Assembly (NCBI GenBank): GCA_007258455.2
Contig: VDFB02252616.1
Location: 120,378,552 to 120,442,551 of the forward strand
Reading direction: 5' to 3'
Length of the DNA stretch: 64,000 bases
Source of the DNA: Sequoia sempervirens
Lineage: Eukaryota; Streptophyta; Pinopsida; Cupressales; Cupressaceae
The notes under the pieces are model-generated. The model made no database searches, was not told the origin of the DNA, and was given only the letters and a program-made list of their open reading frames with translations. Every line of letters begins with the position of its first letter. The stretch's first letter is position 1. Shown piece by piece: positions 58,689 to 64,000 of the stretch. The position numbers were made by a program, and so were the translations under genes.

Positions 58689-59944
58689 AGAATAACTAAT
58701 CCTTGATAATCACTCTATCATGCCCTTTTTTCCAGTGGCCTCTAATTTTTGACACTAAATTAATATAATAAATAAAAAAAATAAAATTAGATATATTAAA
58801 TAAATAATTATAAAGTATTAAAAGGAAGTAAATTATAAAATAAATTCAAAAATCTAATTTGTGGCACCAAAATTTGGATCATTGGTCCCTACAAGAAAAA
58901 GGTATATTTACAAGCTATTGTTGCTCTTTTGGGGACCTGTAATGTCCCATTTTCAAGCATAATTGGTTTGTGAACAATTAGTCCATTTCCCAAGTTTTCC
59001 TATAGGCTAATTGGTGAGCAAGGGAGAACTCTAGAGTTTTTGGAGAGCACAAAACTAGTCTAGTGAAAGTTGTGTTCTTGGCAATGAATTTGGTTGGTGT
59101 TAGTGAGCTTTTTGATGCTTTCAAAAGTGATTTTCGACCTTTCGAGAGTTCTCTGAACTTCTTGGAGAAGTTTGTTATTTTTAGAAAGTCATCATCATAT
59201 GACTTCAAAGACACTTTGGTATGCCCAAAATTACATTTTTATATCATTTTGATACTTTTTGTAACTAGGATAAATTATTGATTTATTAAATAATTATTCA
59301 CTTAAGCTGTGTAATATTGAAAACGTTAAAAAAAGACTTGGTGTAATAACTTGTTAAAAAAGTATAAAGTTGTGCATCAATTTGTATGCCTAAGCATGGG
59401 GGTCTTTTTGCATACTGGACTATTATTTATTTTTCAAAAAGGTTTTTGTAGGAGAAAAAAGAAATGTTATTTTTTAAATTATTGTTATTTCCCTCCAAAA
59501 AAGTTATAAAATAAGGTTGAGAACTCATTCGAAGAGTTAGACATGACATGATATTTTCTTATGTGTTGAAGGAACCTATGTTCATCTCCAAATTTTCTTG
59601 AAGATAAAAACCCTCTTTAAAATACTAATTTCAAGGATGAAACCCCCCCTAATTGGTTTGAGTTGTTTCATACAAAAGTTACAAGTGTGCTACAATGAAG
59701 TATTTCTTTTTGCTGAAAGTTGGTAGCAAAGCTTTTGATGTGTTTTGAATATTGTTAGGAGTGCTAAGATTTTGAATCTGATTGATTGATATTTTAGCAT
59801 GCTTGAAGTTCTTAGTTGACAAAGAAAGTCATACCACTTCTATAAGGAGTTTTTTCTTGCAGATGTACCATATTTACATATTCGTCCCTTGTAAATCTTT
59901 CTTAGCTGGTCACACAAGTCCTTTTTGCTTATGTATTTTCTTGG
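58689..59944. other. Unassigned DNA, possibly an LTR 5' fragment from 58938
   Basis: TGTAATGTCCCATTTTC at 58938 resembles the start of the long-LTR families here (TGTAATGTCCCC at 59945), but no matching end was found. It may be an LTR fragment cut by the next insertion. No gene recognised. Confidence 0.35.
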
Positions 59945-62740
59945 TGTAATGTCCCCTTTTTCCTTGGCAGTTGGCAGATGCAGTGGTTAGCCTATCACTT
60001 GGCCCCTGTAAGCTAACATGGTGTTTAGGGGGCCCTTTGAGGCCATTGCAGACTTGTTCAGTCTGACCTTTTTGAACTCAGTCAGTGTTTTTCCCAGCCC
60101 AGTGTTTACCAAGGAGTTTGCAGAAGCTATTCAATCATTTTAACCATACTATTTTTACTAAGTCACATGGACATTTTGCCTATACTTACCATTTATAGTA
60201 AATCACTGGTATGGTCAATTGGGAGAGTTACTATTTTGGGCATGATGGCATATTTATATCTTGGAAACATTTTGGTTCAACGGTCCTAAGTATTTAATTT
60301 TAATAACATTAATTATAAAGTTAATTTAAATTAATTAACTTTATACATTATTATAATATATTAAAGTACTTTATTAAAAGTGGGATATAAATGCTTTTAA
60401 AGTGCACTTTATAATATAAAGTTAAGTGCAAATTAAAAAGGGAGTTTGTAAACACTAAATTTCCACAAGCTTCAAACAATGAACACCATTAGTACTGTTA
60501 GTCAATTTAAAACAAGCAAATCCAACATTCATATGAAAGATTCGATCATGCTACCTATGCAAACAAGATAAATAGAACAAAAAAAACTAAATGAAAGCAC
60601 ATGAAAACATGATCAAACCCTATCCCATAGTGGGAGTGGTGCTCCTTTGATGTGGAAAGGATGCCATTTCCCACCCCCTTGATAAGCTTTAGATGTGATG
60701 AAGATGAATATGCCTATAGTGCAAATGCATAAGATTGTGGATGGATTTCAAGTAGAAGTGGTTTCTATTTATAGGTTGAAGGATTGAAGAATGGAGAGAT
60801 GGGAGGAATGTGGGACTAAAAGAGAGCCTAATGAGATTGGGACACTTGTCTCAATGCTAATGGGTGAGGATTGAGCACATTTTGCATGTGGTTGAGATGT
60901 AAGAGGCATGAAATGCATGTGGTTGAGATGTTTTGGAGGGAAATTGTTTGGGTAAGAAAGTCAAATAAAGGGAGTCAATGAAGGAATATTATTTAGAATA
61001 TTCTTTTGAGAGGATAAATGAGGTAATTAGTTAATTAAAAGAAATTATTTTCATGTGAAAGTGGGTTAGTTAATCAGGGGTTGATTTAACTCTTGGGTTG
61101 TTAAAAGCTAGAGAATTTATTAATGATGATTAGAAGGTGGTTAAAGTTAACTAATTTTTAGAATTTAATTAACTTTAAGTGGGTTAGTGAATTTATGATA
61201 TTTTATTTAAATCATTTGATTTATTTAATCAAATAAGAGGACTTTGGGGATTTAATTAAACAAATTGATTTATTTAATTAAACATGATGGGCATTAGTGA
61301 ATTGATCTAATAAATCGCTTTATTTGATTAATAGAGGAAATGATATTAATAATTTGAGCGTCTACATAGTTATAATGTGAGAAAAAAGTAAATTAAATGA
61401 AATATAACTCAAATGAAAATTAGGGTGTGGGAGTTATAAAAAGCCATTTGGAGCTCATTTGCGCATTCATTCATTGTGGAGGTTATTTTAATAAGGGTTT
61501 TTTCAAGAGACTGGAGAGTCTAAAAACACTTAGCTTTTTTAGGACAAAATCCCTCAAGAAGAACAACTCGGTGCAGGAGTGAACGATCTCTCAAGAAAGC
61601 TTGTAGACAACTTCATTCAAAGGTTGTGCTTGTGCTTCAATGGATTTGGGAAGAGCTCCTATTCAAGGTTTGAATGATTGATCAAGCAATTGCAGATATA
61701 AGTGATTATCATTACAGGGTAACAAAATTTGTAGACTTGTGAAGGATTTCCAAAGTATTCTCACTTGTATGAAGTTTCTAGGAGACGTGGTGCTAGGTTT
61801 GCTAATTGATTATTGACAACACTTTAGATTAGGCGCTAGGGTTTGTTAAATGTTCAGTGTTTAATGTCACCCAAGAATTTGTGGCATTTCTTTTTGGCAT
61901 CAGCATTGGACAAAAAATAGGTTAGCGACTTCCCTTTGTGGCGTGTGAATGGGAAGGGTTTGCTAAGCCAATAAAAAATCATAGACATCAACTCATTGGC
62001 TGGGCGTGATACTTCTTGGGTAGTTCATGAGAGAATGAACTTTGGCATGCATTGTTAAATGTTGGCGCCTCCATAATCCAAAATATTGTCACTCCAAAAT
62101 TTGGGTGTGAGCTTTTGCAATAATTGTATGCTAGTGTATTACATTTGTTGGGCGTGAGCATTGGAACACTTCTTGTATTGCCAGGAAAGGGTCTGAAATT
62201 GTTGTTTCGTGGACATAACTCATTTAGGCCTACGGTGGAGGGTGGCAAGGTTGGCAGCTGCCATAGAGAACTACAAGTTGTCATATGAAGGGAGGCTATT
62301 AAAGAGTTGGTTGGGCACTACTATTGACAACCCTTGGCACTGTTAAGGTAAAAAAATAATACAATCCATCTCAATAATCTTCTAATGTTATTTTAGACTA
62401 TAATAAATATTCAATTTAGACCTTTAGTATGCATGAAAATTGATATCTTGCTTTAGTACTTTCGTGTATGGCTACTATTATCAATTAATGCTCAAGAATT
62501 GTTAGTGTTTTTGATACTATGCTTAATTTGAAAGTAATGAATGGTCTTCTAGACTGAAAACAACACAATATATAGGATTGTACATTGATTGAGTTGAATA
62601 TATGAGCTTTGCTTCACCCATAATCATTGAAAGGTATCCAATTCAGTTAGTATGTTGTTTGAAAAAGTGTCCCATGTGTCAAACTGACATAATCAAGCAA
62701 ATCATGAAAACCAAAAGTAAAACTAGGGTAGGACATTATA
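59945..62740 (+). repeat. 5' LTR of long-LTR element (2796 bp)
   Basis: Non-coding and AT-rich, with a strong AT hairpin at 60314-60345. The left flank CTTGG (59940-59944) should be the TSD. Confidence 0.8.
60314..60345. other. Perfect 13-bp AT-rich inverted repeat
   Basis: TATAAAGTTAATT (60314-60326) and AATTAACTTTATA (60333-60345) with a 6-nt loop. Further AAGTGCACTTTAT-type partial repeats follow to 60430. Confidence 0.8.
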
Positions 62741-62741
62741 G

Positions 62742-62756
62742 TGGTATCAAAGCCCA
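62742..62756 (+). promoter_or_regulatory. PBS of long-LTR element
   Basis: TGGTATCAAAGCCCA one base after the LTR end; tRNA-iMet-like with one change in the core. Confidence 0.85.
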
Positions 62757-62888
62757 GTTTATCTTGCCATCATGTTGGGTGAATCATAAAAAAATTAGCT
62801 GGTTCACATCTTTTGCATGTTGGTGACCAACACTTGCATATCTATCTCCATGCTTCTTTTCGACAGTTGTTAGAAGCAAGGGTAAAAG

Positions 62889-63735
62889 GTGGCTACAAAT
62901 AAATCCATGTTTAAACAGATGCAAGAATTATACATGCTAATGAAGGATCCTGACATGAAAAAAGCATATAAGAGGATGGTTGAAAAACCTAAACATTTGG
63001 ATAAGGAAGATGAATTGCTTCTATGTGCCTTGCAGCCTACCAGTGTTCACGAGGAAGAAGAAAAATAGTCATGTGTTGAAAATTGGACTCTAAGTTCTGA
63101 AGAGAACAAAGCTACAAGTTCACTTCAACCCTATGAGGACACGGACGTCAGAGAGTCACTCATTGAAGCTCTAGATGAAGATCACATACTGATTGCAAGA
63201 GATGCAATCACGGAGATTGATAGGACAACCATGTGGAATCAACTAGAAGAATGTATAAACCCATTTGATACTCCTCTAGTTGAGCCTAGTATTGCTTCAT
63301 CATCATTACTTCATCTTGGCAAGGAGTTAGATTGTGGGTTGGATGTATTTGAGGTGAATGTTTCACAAACCAATGTTGGGAAATCAGAAAATATAGTATG
63401 TAGTAAACAAATGGGTTTGGATCAGACCTACACGAAATTACAGGATCTTGTTCGGGATGGATCTATTGTCGACCATACTGTTGTCCTAATTCTTCTACAC
63501 AGTTGTGTATGTGGGTTGTCATTGTTGACACTGTTGGTGTTGAAACCAACCTCGTAAAAAAATTTAGTTTAGAGTTGCATGATGTTGATCCTAAATCAGA
63601 AAATTTGCATAAGGATGATGGGTCTACTTCTGACTTTAGTGTTGCCTCTACTTCATCTTTAGGGTTAGGCATGAAGAATGATATTTTTGACACTCATAGT
63701 GTTAATATCAGCCTCGAAAACAAATATGATTGAAT
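62889..63735 (+). pseudogene. Acidic internal ORF of long-LTR element
   Basis: An open frame from 62889 to 63557 with a single stop at 63066-63068. The likely original start is GTG GCT at 62889 (ATG lost); the first remaining Met is 62907 (MFKQMQELYMLMKDPDMKKA). It is Glu/Asp/Ser-rich with no zinc knuckle or enzyme motif, then frameshifts into 63503-63733 (VVIVDTVGVETN). It occupies the gag position after the PBS but is not recognisable as a standard gag. Related in style, not clearly in sequence, to 42371-43550. Confidence 0.55.
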
Positions 63736-64000
63736 GTTGCATGACGTTGATTGAGAATCAAAAATTTTATGAGGTTGGTCAGTCTAAGGAGTCCAATTAG
63801 TTGGTAGGACAATTGAAGGTGAATGAAGACTAGATTGAGGCAACCATTGGACACTTTGATGACACTCTTCAGCTGATGGAAAAGTATTGTTGGAGGATTC
63901 TAGGGATACAAAACAAACCCTAAAGGAGGAATTTCCCTTGTAGGTTTTCAGGTACTCAGAGAAGCGTTGGTGGTAACTGTTGTGCCTATAGCACACATGC

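Larger units (their letters stand above)
59945..64000 (+). mobile_element. Long-LTR retrotransposon, 5' part (runs off window)
   Basis: 5' LTR 59945-62740 starts TGTAATGTCCCC and ends GGACATTATA (final CA changed to TA). It is followed by a PBS and an internal acidic ORF. The rest lies outside the window. Terminal sequences resemble those of solo LTRs A-C, but the body is different. Confidence 0.8.

Noticed and set aside
59166..59281. Short ORFs at 58978-59281 as a host gene
   Set aside because: Opposed overlapping frames with no motif, near a possible LTR start; no support for a gene.

Overview
The window looks like intergenic DNA from a large, repeat-rich seed-plant genome. A gymnosperm or conifer is the best guess, inferred from the many old, nested LTR retrotransposons, the multi-kilobase LTRs, the AT-rich background and the absence of any convincing host gene. 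No tRNA, rRNA, CRISPR array or intact host CDS was recognised. Nearly everything with coding character is a decayed retroelement. Boundaries below come from reading termini, target-site duplications (TSDs) and primer-binding sites (PBSs) by eye.

Layout. 1-2818 is the 3' part of a very long LTR (copy A). 2819-6683 and 10844-12126 are host or older repeat DNA, including a broken minus-strand Ser/Pro-rich reading frame that is split by a complete 4155-bp solo LTR (copy B, 6684-10838, TSD TAGTG). 12127-13557 is a truncated Ty1/copia gag-protease-integrase fragment. 13670-14110 and 21360-21945 hold microsatellites set in a repeated flank. Between them lies a minus-strand non-autonomous LTR element (14642-20987), itself hit by a probable solo LTR (18536-19794). 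22707-26430 is a second solo LTR of the A/B family (copy C, 3724 bp, TSD GAAAG). 26778-29435 is a smaller plus-strand non-autonomous element of the same TGATG-terminal group as 14642-20987.

32212-37662 is a degenerate full-length copia element. 38649-46696 is a gypsy-like element with about 2.6-kb LTRs and only a gag-like internal region. Its LTRs carry an antisense 166-codon ORF with a TATA box. 46697-48851 is a decayed LINE reverse transcriptase, interrupted by a complete copia element (48852-54339, TSD CTTCT). 55858-58688 is a gag-only copia-type element. 59945 to beyond the window end is another long-LTR element (2.8-kb LTR, PBS, acidic internal ORF).

The most interesting signals are RNA-like structures in the non-coding parts of these elements: (i) a nested stem-loop with compensatory changes between solo LTRs B and C; (ii) hairpins immediately upstream of the 3' LTR, and at the LTR tip, in the TGATG elements, also with compensatory changes; (iii) a GC-rich hairpin cluster inside AT-rich LTRs; (iv) the antisense promoter-plus-ORF module inside the gypsy-like LTR.
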